Shown here piece after piece: positions 57,439 through 64,000 of a stretch of DNA of 64,000 bases. The position numbers and the translations under genes are program-made. A model generated the notes under the pieces. It saw only the letters and a list, made by a program, of their open reading frames with translations, was not told where the DNA came from and searched no databases. Source of the DNA: Bacteroidales bacterium (lineage in GTDB: Bacteria > Bacteroidota > Bacteroidia > Bacteroidales > Muribaculaceae); assembly GCA_004557825.1 (NCBI GenBank), contig SFFL01000001.1, positions 124,001 through 188,000 on the forward strand, read 5' to 3'. The stretch's first letter is position 1; every line of letters starts with the position of its first letter.

Positions 57439-58092
57439 ATGAAAAAGCTCGTAATTTTCGATCTCGACGGCACTCTGCTCAACACCATCGCCGACCTGGG
57501 CAATGCCGCAAACTACGCTCTCACCACTGCCGGATACGCCACTCACCCCCTCGCCGAATACCCCTATTTCGTAGGCAACGGTGTGCGCAAACTCATTGAG
57601 CGCGTGCTTCCCGGCGGCACAGCTTCGCCCGAGAAAGTCGACGAGCTTCTGAAATATTTCAAAGATTACTACGGCACACACCTCCACGACCTCACCCAGC
57701 CCTATGAGGGAATCAGCACACTGCTCGAAGAAATCACCGCTGCCGGTGTGAAAGTGGCCGTGGCCTCCAACAAATATCAGCGCGCCGTCGACGTGCTCAT
57801 CCGCCACTTCTTCCCCAATATTCTCTGGGCAGCCGTGGAAGGGCAGAAAGAGGGAATCCCGGTGAAACCCGACCCCTCGATTGTGTTCAGCATCCTCTCT
57901 GCGGCACCCACACCGAAGGCCGACGTGCTTTATGTGGGCGACTCAAATGTGGATATGGAGACTGCCCGCCGCGCCTGCGTGGAATCGTGCGGCGTCACCT
58001 GGGGCTTCCGTCCGGAGCAGGAACTTGTCGACGCTCACGCCGACCACATCGCCCACAACACCGAGCAGCTCCGCGCCCTCATCCTCGGCTGA
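57439..58092 (+). CDS. HAD-superfamily phosphatase, phosphoglycolate phosphatase-like
   Basis: The 217-aa protein has HAD motif I 'IFDLDGTLLNT' (D8, D10), motif II 'VASNKYQ', motif III lysine in 'GIPVKPDPS' and motif IV 'VLYVGDSNVDMETARRA'. The small helical cap is of the Gph/subclass IA type. It lies 70 nt after tamL. Confidence 0.88.
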   Translation: MKKLVIFDLDGTLLNTIADLGNAANYALTTAGYATHPLAEYPYFVGNGVRKLIERVLPGGTASPEKVDELLKYFKDYYGTHLHDLTQPYEGISTLLEEITAAGVKVAVASNKYQRAVDVLIRHFFPNILWAAVEGQKEGIPVKPDPSIVFSILSAAPTPKADVLYVGDSNVDMETARRACVESCGVTWGFRPEQELVDAHADHIAHNTEQLRALILG

Positions 58093-58241
58093 GCCAACCT
58101 GCTTTACCGCCTGGCATCCCCTCCGCTCCACCCCTCATTTCTGATTGGAGCATCCTCATCCCCGGAAGACGGCTCATCCCCCGGCCAAAAGACTGAACCA
58201 TCGGCGCCCTTTTATTGTTCCTCTTTAAAATCCTGTTTATT

Positions 58242-58874
58242 ATGAGTGTAACAATTAAAGAGAGCACCAGCCGCACCTCGGGTGCGTGGTTCGTAAGCCT
58301 GCTGTCGCTTGCAGTCGGTATCATTCTCATCGCTTTTCACGGCAACGACCAGATTCTCAACCGCATCGTTCAACTTATAGGTATTCTCGTAGGGCTTGTC
58401 GGCCTCACTATGACGGTCTACCAACTGATGCTGAAGCCTTACCAGCGCGTCACTGCCTACATAGCATCCGGCATCGTACTCCTGCTTCTGGGCCTTTGGC
58501 TGATATTTGATTCAAGCTTCTTTATCAGTTTTGTGATTTACGTGCTTGCCACAATGCTTATCCTGATGGGCGTATGGCACATAATCACCATCAAACTGTG
58601 CGGGAAAGTGATGGAAGCACCCTACTGCGTATGGATTATCCCGGCGCTGCTGATTGTGGGCGGTCTGGCCATCTTCTTCACCGGCGCGCGCGTCACCTTC
58701 AGCGCGATTGTGCTCATCACCGGCATTCTGCTCGTGCTCAGCGCGTTCAATGTGCTGCTTAACGCTGTGGCAGGTCGCCGCGAAGTCACCCGTAGCGAAA
58801 TCGAAGTTATCCGCAACGACAACGACGTGCCCGAAAGAAGCAAAGAAAATTCCTGCGACTCAGATGCGGAATAA
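58242..58874 (+). CDS. DUF308/HdeD-like membrane protein
   Basis: ATG at 58242 gives 210 aa; an upstream TTG at 58215 is less likely. Six hydrophobic helices in three pairs are visible ('WFVSLLSLAVGIILIAFHG', 'LIGILVGLVGLTMTVYQLML', 'VIYVLATMLILMGVWHIITI', 'VWIIPALLIVGGLAIFFTGA'), then a charged cytoplasmic tail. DUF308 covers HdeD-like proteins, linked to acid resistance in E. coli; the function here is unknown. Confidence 0.82.
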   Translation: MSVTIKESTSRTSGAWFVSLLSLAVGIILIAFHGNDQILNRIVQLIGILVGLVGLTMTVYQLMLKPYQRVTAYIASGIVLLLLGLWLIFDSSFFISFVIYVLATMLILMGVWHIITIKLCGKVMEAPYCVWIIPALLIVGGLAIFFTGARVTFSAIVLITGILLVLSAFNVLLNAVAGRREVTRSEIEVIRNDNDVPERSKENSCDSDAE

Positions 58875-58976
58875 GCCCCCGCCAACGGATAAACGGCTGT
58901 GTTAAAACCGCCGGCAACGTATCGACAACACATCGGCAACGTATCGATTTTCCCGCACCATTTTTCTGCCGAAATA

Positions 58977-59008
58977 TTTGGCAGTTACAGAAAATCGTCT
59001 TACCTTTG
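58977..59008 (+). promoter_or_regulatory. Promoter of the orphan cobalamin riboswitch transcript
   Basis: TTTG (58977-58980), 20 nt, TACCTTTG (59001-59008): an ideal Bacteroidota promoter. Transcription would start near 59011-59016, at the first strand of the riboswitch P1. Confidence 0.85.
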
Positions 59009-59010
59009 TC

Positions 59011-59128
59011 GCAGACTCATTTCAGGGGAAGCAGGTGTAAAACCTGCACAGGCCCGCTACTGTAAACCGGCTGCTCCGCCACTGAGCGAAGCGTTTCCCG
59101 GCAAGTCAGAGTACCTGAATGAGCCTGC
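59011..59128 (+). ncRNA. Cobalamin riboswitch
   Basis: The conserved blocks appear in order: 'AGGGGAAGCAGGTG', 'AAACCTGCACAGGCCCGC', 'TACTGTAAACCGG', 'GCCACTGAG' and 'CCCGGCAAGTCAGAGTACC'. The P1/P2 closing stem is visible: 59011-59026 (GCAGACTCATTTCAGG) against 59114-59128 (CCTGAATGAGCCTGC). A promoter lies directly upstream. No cobalamin gene follows: the next 285 nt has no recognised gene and ends at a strong terminator. Contrary to the common pattern it therefore heads no btuB or cobalamin operon here. Confidence 0.92.
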
Positions 59129-59412
59129 CTACATATCCTTGCACACCGATATCTCGCGGAACAGATTAAGTTGCATTCACATCGCCGGGCACCGAGCCTT
59201 CAGCGCCCTCGCCCGAGACCTCAAGCGATGACAAGCGTCCACCCTTTCAAGGCCGCTTTTCAGCCTGAAGAATGTAATAATTTGTATAATAGACCGTATG
59301 GCACCCCGGATATCGAGCTACAAAGCCCTGTCCGGGGTTCCTGTTTACAGCCCCCGGCTATATTTGATAATATTCCAAAACCGTTCTATTATACACTTTA
59401 ATTGATTGTATT
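59129..59412 (+). ncRNA. Structured non-coding region of the riboswitch-led transcript
   Basis: The region between aptamer and terminator has no credible conserved gene. It contains an 11-bp perfect inverted pair TGTATAATAGA (59283-59293) / TCTATTATACA (59385-59395) that encloses an 8-bp stem ACCCCGGA/TCCGGGGT (59303-59310, 59331-59338). Two small frames exist: ATG 59228 to TAA 59401 (57 codons) and ATG 59298 (35 codons). Neither has codon use like the neighbouring genes. I read it as an untranslated RNA or a decayed leader; a small protein cannot be excluded. Confidence 0.5.
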
Positions 59413-59452
59413 GCCGCCTGCCCGCTCGCGAGAGCCGGAGGCGGCTTTTTTT
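59413..59452 (+). terminator. Strong intrinsic terminator of the riboswitch transcript
   Basis: GCCGCCT (59413-59419) and AGGCGGC (59439-59445) form the outer stem, followed by seven T. It would stop transcription about 440 nt from the start and separates the riboswitch from the Na/Pi transporter gene. Confidence 0.88.
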
Positions 59453-59599
59453 GTCGCCGCGGCTTCCTCCTCTACTAAATTTCCGCCACGTCCTGATTTT
59501 TCAGCGATTAGCGCTTATCCCGCACAAACTCCGTACCGAATTATACCACATCCCTCCCGATTTTCTTAAAAAGATTTTAGCAATTCATTAACTTTTTAT

Positions 59600-59607
59600 T
59601 AACTTTG
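59600..59607 (+). promoter_or_regulatory. -7 promoter box of the Na/Pi transporter gene
   Basis: TAACTTTG followed by CG, 47 nt before ATG 59655, so this gene has its own promoter downstream of the riboswitch terminator. Confidence 0.65.
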
Positions 59608-59612
59608 CGCTC

Positions 59613-59648
59613 GGAACAGGCCTGCCGCTCACACCCCTGCCCTGTTCC
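59613..59648 (+). promoter_or_regulatory. 5'-end hairpin in the Na/Pi transporter leader
   Basis: GGAACAGG (59613-59620) pairs with CCTGTTCC (59641-59648). The hairpin would begin at about the first transcribed base and end 6 nt before the ATG. Confidence 0.5.
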
Positions 59649-59654
59649 CAACCG

Positions 59655-61490
59655 ATGAACTATTCGATACTGCAATTCTTAGGGCTCCTCGGAGCCGTCG
59701 GCCTCTTCCTCTATGGTATGAAGGTTATGAGCGAAGGCCTGCAGAAAGCTGCCGGCGACCGCCTTCGCAACATCCTCTCGGCTATGACCCGCAACCGGTT
59801 CACCGGCACTATTACGGGTTTCTTTATCACAGCCTTAATCCAAAGCTCCTCGGCATCCACCGTGATGGTGGTAAGCTTCGTAAATGCCGGGCTTATGACC
59901 CTCGCACAGTCGATGGCCGTGATTATGGGCGCTAATGTCGGCACCACCTTTACAGCATGGGTTATTGCCCTGTTCGGCTTCAAAGTCGACATATCGGCCT
60001 TTGCCCTCCCGCTGATTGGCCTGGCAGTGCCGCTGCTATTCTCCAGCAAGAGCCGCACAAAGTCGATAGGCGAATTCACAATCGGCTTCGCATTCCTCTT
60101 TATGGGCCTGGATATGATCAGCAAGTATGTGCCCGACCTCCAGACCAACCCCGAAATGTTCGCCTTCCTGCAGCGCTACGCCTCGATGGGCTTCGGCTCA
60201 GTGCTGATTTTCTGCGCGGTAGGCCTGCTGGTGACTATGGTGATCCAAAGCTCCGCCGCCACCTTCGCCATCACCCTGATTATGTGTTCGAAAGGGTGGA
60301 TCGACTTCCCCCTGGCCTGCGCGCTGGTGCTCGGCTCCAATATCGGTACTACCATCACCCCGCTGCTGGCATCGATGAGCGGTAATGTGGCCGCCAAACG
60401 CACCGCTATGGGGCACCTGCTCTTCAACCTCCTTGGCACTATCTGGGTGCTCGCGATATTCTACCCCTTCGTCGACCTCAACTCCTGGATTACAGAAGAA
60501 ATCGGCCAGGGCGACCCCAACGCCCTCTACCGCTACGTCACCGACCTGAAGGTGTCGCACCCCGACCTCTACAACAGCGTCTTCGCCTCCTCGCTCCCGA
60601 CCGCCGACGGCGATGTGCTCTCCACCCGCACAATGATTACCCAGCTGCAGGTGAGTGTATCGTTCGGCCTCTCGATATTCCACACGGTTTTCAACCTCAT
60701 CAACCTCTCCATAATGATTTGGTTCACCAAACTTTATGTGAAGATTGTGGAAATCCTTGTTCCGGCCAAGCACCAGGGCGACGACGAGTTCCAGCTCAAG
60801 TTCATCACCGGCGGTCTGCTCTCGGCATCCGAGCTTAACATCTCACAGGCAGAAAAGGAAATCCACGTGTTCGCCGAACGTGTGGCCCGTATGCTGCCGA
60901 TGGCCAAGGAGCTGATCAACACCAAAGAAGGCTCCGACGAATTCAACCGCATATATTCGCGCCTGGAGAAATATGAGGAAATCTCCGACCGTATGGAGAT
61001 AGAGATTGCCAACTACCTCAACCGATGTGCCGAAGGCCGCCTCTCCAACGAGTCGAAGCGCACCATCGCAGCTATGCTCTCGATTGATTCCGAGATTGAA
61101 AGCATCGCCGACTGCGCCCTCGGCGTGGGTAAGATTCTCCTGCGCAAGCAGCAGGCCGGCGTGCAGTTCAACGACGAAATCCACGCCAATATCGAAACGA
61201 TGTTCCAGTACGTCGACAAGGCTATCACCAATATGATTCTCCTGCTGAAGAATCTGGAGCACAACCAGGAGTCGGCCATCATCGTTTCCTACAACTGCGA
61301 GCGCGAAATCAACAACCTGCGCAACCAGCTGCGCACCAACAACATCTCCAACATTAACCAGCACCACTACGAATACCAGAGCGGTATCTACTATATGGAC
61401 ATCATCTCCACACTCGAAAAGATGGGCGACTACATCATCAATGTCGTCGACATCGTGAAAGATGAATTCCGCTCTAAGCAGGTGGTCTGA
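59655..61490 (+). CDS. Na/Pi-cotransporter II family protein with PhoU-like domain
   Basis: The 611-aa protein has two Na/Pi-cotransporter repeats, each with a QSS motif: 'ALIQSSSASTVMVVSFVNAG' and 'MVIQSSAATFAITLIMCSKG'. About eight membrane helices lie before residue 380. A cytoplasmic PhoU-like helical domain covers about 400-600 ('ISDRMEIEIANYLNRCAEG'). It probably imports phosphate with sodium. It has its own promoter and a hairpin leader. Confidence 0.92.
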   Translation: MNYSILQFLGLLGAVGLFLYGMKVMSEGLQKAAGDRLRNILSAMTRNRFTGTITGFFITALIQSSSASTVMVVSFVNAGLMTLAQSMAVIMGANVGTTFTAWVIALFGFKVDISAFALPLIGLAVPLLFSSKSRTKSIGEFTIGFAFLFMGLDMISKYVPDLQTNPEMFAFLQRYASMGFGSVLIFCAVGLLVTMVIQSSAATFAITLIMCSKGWIDFPLACALVLGSNIGTTITPLLASMSGNVAAKRTAMGHLLFNLLGTIWVLAIFYPFVDLNSWITEEIGQGDPNALYRYVTDLKVSHPDLYNSVFASSLPTADGDVLSTRTMITQLQVSVSFGLSIFHTVFNLINLSIMIWFTKLYVKIVEILVPAKHQGDDEFQLKFITGGLLSASELNISQAEKEIHVFAERVARMLPMAKELINTKEGSDEFNRIYSRLEKYEEISDRMEIEIANYLNRCAEGRLSNESKRTIAAMLSIDSEIESIADCALGVGKILLRKQQAGVQFNDEIHANIETMFQYVDKAITNMILLLKNLEHNQESAIIVSYNCEREINNLRNQLRTNNISNINQHHYEYQSGIYYMDIISTLEKMGDYIINVVDIVKDEFRSKQVV

Positions 61491-61503
61491 ATGATCTCGC
61501 ATC

Positions 61504-62274
61504 ATGCCCCTGAACCACTGCACCGAACCACAGGCACCTACCTCCGCCACCGACCAGATTCTCTACACCACCCGCGAACCCGGGTGGATGCAGGGCATTC
61601 GAGGTGAAGTACGCCCGGTCGACCCGGGCTCCGACTCCGGTGTGCTGGCCGCCATAACTCTGCTGCTGGTGCTCGTGGGGCTGAATATGAAGCACGTGAA
61701 GCGCCTGTTCAGCACCATTTCGGCCGATTTGTGGTCTGTGCGCCGCCGCTCCAACCTCTTCGACAACCACACCTCCAAGGAGACCCGCACCATCCTCATC
61801 CTGCTGCTGCAGCTGTTTCTCTTCGAGGGGATTCTGCTCTATCTCAATTTCTCCCGGCGCGGCGCCGAACCTCAGCAGGAGATTATGCTCCCCGTGGCAC
61901 TGTTAGGAGCGGTAATGATGGGGCTTTACCTCTTCCAGCTGCTTATGTGTATGCTCATCGGCTATGTGTTTACCGACAAAGCCGAAGCCGTGCAGTGGCG
62001 CCGCGGTCAGAACGCCGTTTCGGTACTTCTGGGGATGGCTCTGCTGCTCCCCACGCTGGCCGCACTGTTCTATCCGTCGGTCACCGCAGCGATGCTGATA
62101 TTGGCTGCAGTGCTCTACATTATCTCGCGAATTATCTACATTATCAAGGGTTTTAGAATTTTTTACATTAATTTCCCCTCTTTGCTTTACTTTATTTTGT
62201 ACCTTTGCAGCGTGGAAATTGTGCCGCTCGTAGCAGCATACTCCATTGCGATGGAAATATGCCGCCGATTCTGA
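61504..62274 (+). CDS. DUF4271 membrane protein
   Basis: The 256-aa protein has about six or seven membrane helices after an N-terminal 60-aa soluble stretch ('TREPGWMQGIRGEVRPVDPG' matches the DUF4271 start). DUF4271 is a Bacteroidota family of unknown role, usually next to hemD, as here. The hemD promoter lies inside its 3' end. Confidence 0.85.
   Translation: MPLNHCTEPQAPTSATDQILYTTREPGWMQGIRGEVRPVDPGSDSGVLAAITLLLVLVGLNMKHVKRLFSTISADLWSVRRRSNLFDNHTSKETRTILILLLQLFLFEGILLYLNFSRRGAEPQQEIMLPVALLGAVMMGLYLFQLLMCMLIGYVFTDKAEAVQWRRGQNAVSVLLGMALLLPTLAALFYPSVTAAMLILAAVLYIISRIIYIIKGFRIFYINFPSLLYFILYLCSVEIVPLVAAYSIAMEICRRF
62200..62207 (+). promoter_or_regulatory. -7 promoter box for hemD inside the DUF4271 gene
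   Basis: TACCTTTG followed by C, 146 nt before GTG 62353. A TTTG lies 15 nt upstream, which is shorter than ideal spacing. Confidence 0.45.
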
Positions 62275-62352
62275 CAAAATCGAAGCAGTTTTTCATTGTA
62301 TTACCAGCATATTCATTCACACGGTCTGAATTACACCCCTATCTCAAGCAAA

Positions 62353-63111
62353 GTGAAAGTAAACAAAATTTTAGTCTCGCAGCCCAAGCCCTCGTCTGAC
62401 AAATCGCCCTACTACGATATTGTCCACCGCTACGATGTTGATCTGGAATTTCGCCCTTTCATAAAAGTTGAAGGCCTTTCAGCTCGCGAATTCCGTCAGC
62501 AGAAAATCAATATTGCCGACTTTACAGCTGTAATTTTCACCGCACGCACAGCTATTGATCACTTCTTCCGCCTCTGCGAGGAGATGCGAATCAACATCCC
62601 CGACACTATGAAATATTTCTGCACCACAGAGGCTATCGCCGTATATCTGCAGAAATACATCGTTTACCGCAAGCGCAAGATTTTCCACGGCACCACCGGC
62701 AAACTCGACGACCTGATTCCCGCGCTCACCAAGCACAACAAGGACAAATATCTCTTCGCCATCTCCGACGTGAACTCGCGCGGCGAAGAGCTGCTGGCCG
62801 CCAACAAAATCGACTACACAAAGGCCGTGATGTATCGCACGGTCAGCAACGACTTCAAGCCCGGAGAGCCGTTCGACTACGATATGCTCATCTTCTTCTC
62901 CCCCTCCGGAATCGACTCGCTGAAGAAGAATTTCCCCGACTTCGTGCAGGGCGACATCCGCATCGGCACCTTCGGCGAACAGACAGCCAAGGCTGTGAGC
63001 GCCGCCGGTCTGCGCCTGGATTTCCACGCCCCCACTCCTGAGCACCCCTCGATTACAGCCGCGCTCGACGCATTCCTCCGCGAGAACCAGCCCGCCACCG
63101 TAAAGGGCTGA
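62353..63111 (+). CDS. hemD: Uroporphyrinogen-III synthase
   Basis: GTG at 62353 is chosen because the next residues (KVNKILVSQPKPSS) match the usual start of the Bacteroidales protein; it gives 252 aa. The HemD fold appears as two Rossmann-like domains ('FTAVIFTARTAIDHFFRLCE' and 'YDMLIFFSPSGIDSLKKNFP'), ending 'GTFGEQTAKAVSAAGLRLD'. It closes the tetrapyrrole ring. It is followed by rnpA and yidD, a common order in this group. Confidence 0.9.
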   Translation: MKVNKILVSQPKPSSDKSPYYDIVHRYDVDLEFRPFIKVEGLSAREFRQQKINIADFTAVIFTARTAIDHFFRLCEEMRINIPDTMKYFCTTEAIAVYLQKYIVYRKRKIFHGTTGKLDDLIPALTKHNKDKYLFAISDVNSRGEELLAANKIDYTKAVMYRTVSNDFKPGEPFDYDMLIFFSPSGIDSLKKNFPDFVQGDIRIGTFGEQTAKAVSAAGLRLDFHAPTPEHPSITAALDAFLRENQPATVKG

Positions 63112-63137
63112 TTCTCCCCCCGAATCGCCTCCCACCC

Positions 63138-63177
63138 CCAAATCCGCCGGGCACTCCCCGAATCCGCCGGGATTACG
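63138..63177 (+). repeat. 20-bp imperfect tandem duplication after hemD
   Basis: CCCAAATCCGCCGGG (63138-63152) recurs as CCCGAATCCGCCGGG (63158-63172) with a 20-bp period, 27 nt after the hemD stop. Confidence 0.65.
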
Positions 63178-63203
63178 GATCGAACAGTTAATTTCTACCG
63201 ACC

Positions 63204-63590
63204 GTGGACGACTTCCGACTTCCCAAATCCACCCGCATCACTTCAAAGTACGCCATCGAGCGACTTTTCGGCCAGAACGGCACCTCCGCCGCTTTGGCTT
63301 ACCCGCTGCGGGCTGTTTGGCGAAGCAACGACCAGCGCCAAAGCGGCGACGCCGTGCAGTTTCTCCCCTCCGTGCCAAAAAAACGCCTGCGCCACGCCGT
63401 TGACCGCGTGACTATGCGCCGCCGCATCCGCGAAGCTTACCGACTAAACCGCTCGGCTTTCTTCCCCGAGACGCTTTCCGCGCCCCTCGACATCCTTTTC
63501 ATCTACGTCGGCAACAAGCCTGAGCCATATCACCGCGTGGAGCGCGCTATGAAGCGTCTGCTCCAGCGCATCTTTTCCACCCGTCCCTGA
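63204..63590 (+). CDS. rnpA: Ribonuclease P protein component
   Basis: GTG at 63204 gives 128 aa. The family's basic helix is visible ('HAVDRVTMRRRIREAYR', like RNRxKRxxRE), plus 'PLDILFIYVGNKPEPYHRVE'. It binds the RNase P RNA for tRNA 5' processing. It is 27 nt before yidD. Confidence 0.9.
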   Translation: MDDFRLPKSTRITSKYAIERLFGQNGTSAALAYPLRAVWRSNDQRQSGDAVQFLPSVPKKRLRHAVDRVTMRRRIREAYRLNRSAFFPETLSAPLDILFIYVGNKPEPYHRVERAMKRLLQRIFSTRP

Positions 63591-63616
63591 CCGCCCGTCG
63601 GCGCACCCCTCTCGCT

Positions 63617-64000
63617 ATGGGCACCCCCCGCCACATCCTCCACAACATCGCTTCCGACATTTCCAAAGGTGTTTCCGGAATCGGCTCCGGTATATCCATC
63701 CTTGCCTCAGGCATTTCCAAAGGCACGGCCGCACTGCTGATTCTGCCGGTGCGGTTCTATCAGTTCTGCATTTCCCCGCTGCTTCCCAACTCCTGCCGCT
63801 ACACCCCCACCTGCTCGCAATACGCCATCGAAGCGCTCCGCATCCACGGTCCGCTGCGCGGGCTATGGCTCGCCCTTAAACGCATCGCCCGCTGCAATCC
63901 CTGGGGCGGCAGCGGCTACGACCCGGTGCCCCGACCTCTTTCCGACGCCCACACCCACCACTACCCAGCCCCCGGCGCCATCTGCTCCGTAAGTCCCTCG
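63617..64000 (+). CDS. yidD: Membrane protein insertion efficiency factor YidD, cut by the window edge
   Basis: ATG at 63617 opens a frame of 128 codons that has no stop before the right edge. The YidD core 'FYQFCISPLLPNSCRYTPTC' continues as SQYAIEALRIHGPLRG and CNPWGGSGYDPVP. An N-terminal stretch of about 35 residues with Gly/Ser/Ile repeats ('SKGVSGIGSGISILASGIS') precedes it and is unusual for the small (about 75 aa) YidD family. It neighbours rnpA, the standard context. Confidence 0.9.
   Translation, partial: MGTPRHILHNIASDISKGVSGIGSGISILASGISKGTAALLILPVRFYQFCISPLLPNSCRYTPTCSQYAIEALRIHGPLRGLWLALKRIARCNPWGGSGYDPVPRPLSDAHTHHYPAPGAICSVSPS

Noticed and set aside
58899..59231. 110-codon plus-strand frame
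   Set aside because: It runs through the promoter and the entire cobalamin aptamer.
59011..61490. Riboswitch control of the Na/Pi transporter
   Set aside because: A strong terminator (59413-59452) and a separate promoter (59600) lie between them. Read-through control cannot be fully excluded without RNA data.

Overview
The window looks like a chromosomal segment from a member of the Bacteroidales, probably a gut Muribaculaceae-like species (the family is an inference). Four things support this: a SusC/SusD polysaccharide utilisation locus; promoters of the Bacteroidota type (TAnnTTTG at -7, some with TTTG 20 nt upstream); the order tRNA-Thr/Tyr/Gly/Thr-tuf-tRNA-Trp-secE-nusG-rplKAJL-rpoBC; and lineage-typical genes such as TamL, DUF4271, acyl-ACP thioesterase and a hemD-rnpA-yidD cluster. 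Most genes are rich in G/C-ending codons. The first 3.8 kb is clearly more AT-rich and looks like an accessory patch.

Layout. 1-3.8 kb: accessory genes, namely a remnant HTH regulator, a three-gene overlapping DUF3791/DUF3990 operon that resembles a toxin-antitoxin module, a 58-aa winged-helix protein, and a DUF4143-type AAA ATPase behind a repeated operator-like array. 3.8-13.5 kb: a glycan locus (SusC, SusD, GH30 hydrolase, a surface glycan-binding lipoprotein, and a secreted four-module repeat protein), most like loci for beta-1,6-glucan. 14-27.8 kb, minus strand: the transcription/translation superoperon with five tRNAs, plus an attenuator hairpin and a second promoter between rplL and rpoB. 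28-36.7 kb: housekeeping genes (Xaa-Pro aminopeptidase, gamma carbonic anhydrase, recF-menA, acyl-ACP thioesterase, truA, speA). 36.9-41.4 kb: start of an exopolysaccharide export set (WecA-like, Wza, Wzc). 42-51.4 kb: an ArgC-like protein without its catalytic cysteine, queA, a TonB-domain/TPR-like protein, cvpA, sufBCDS and a DUF721 gene. 51.5-58.9 kb: a thioesterase, two tRNA-Val genes, purB, two HAD phosphatases, tamL and a DUF308 membrane protein. 59-64 kb: an orphan cobalamin riboswitch transcript, a Na/Pi cotransporter, DUF4271, hemD, rnpA and a truncated yidD.

The least explained features are these. (1) A complete cobalamin riboswitch with its own promoter at 59.0 kb, followed by about 270 nt of structured sequence and a strong terminator, with no recognisable cobalamin gene. 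(2) Two families of GTAG-type REP palindromes, arranged singly or as inverted pairs, including a 37-bp perfect inverted repeat. (3) Several short tandem repeats: a 9-bp array of 15 units, a 29-bp array of 3 units, and a 21-bp array inside truA that encodes a Cys/Glu-rich insertion. (4) Short direct duplications that recur at the 3' ends of genes.
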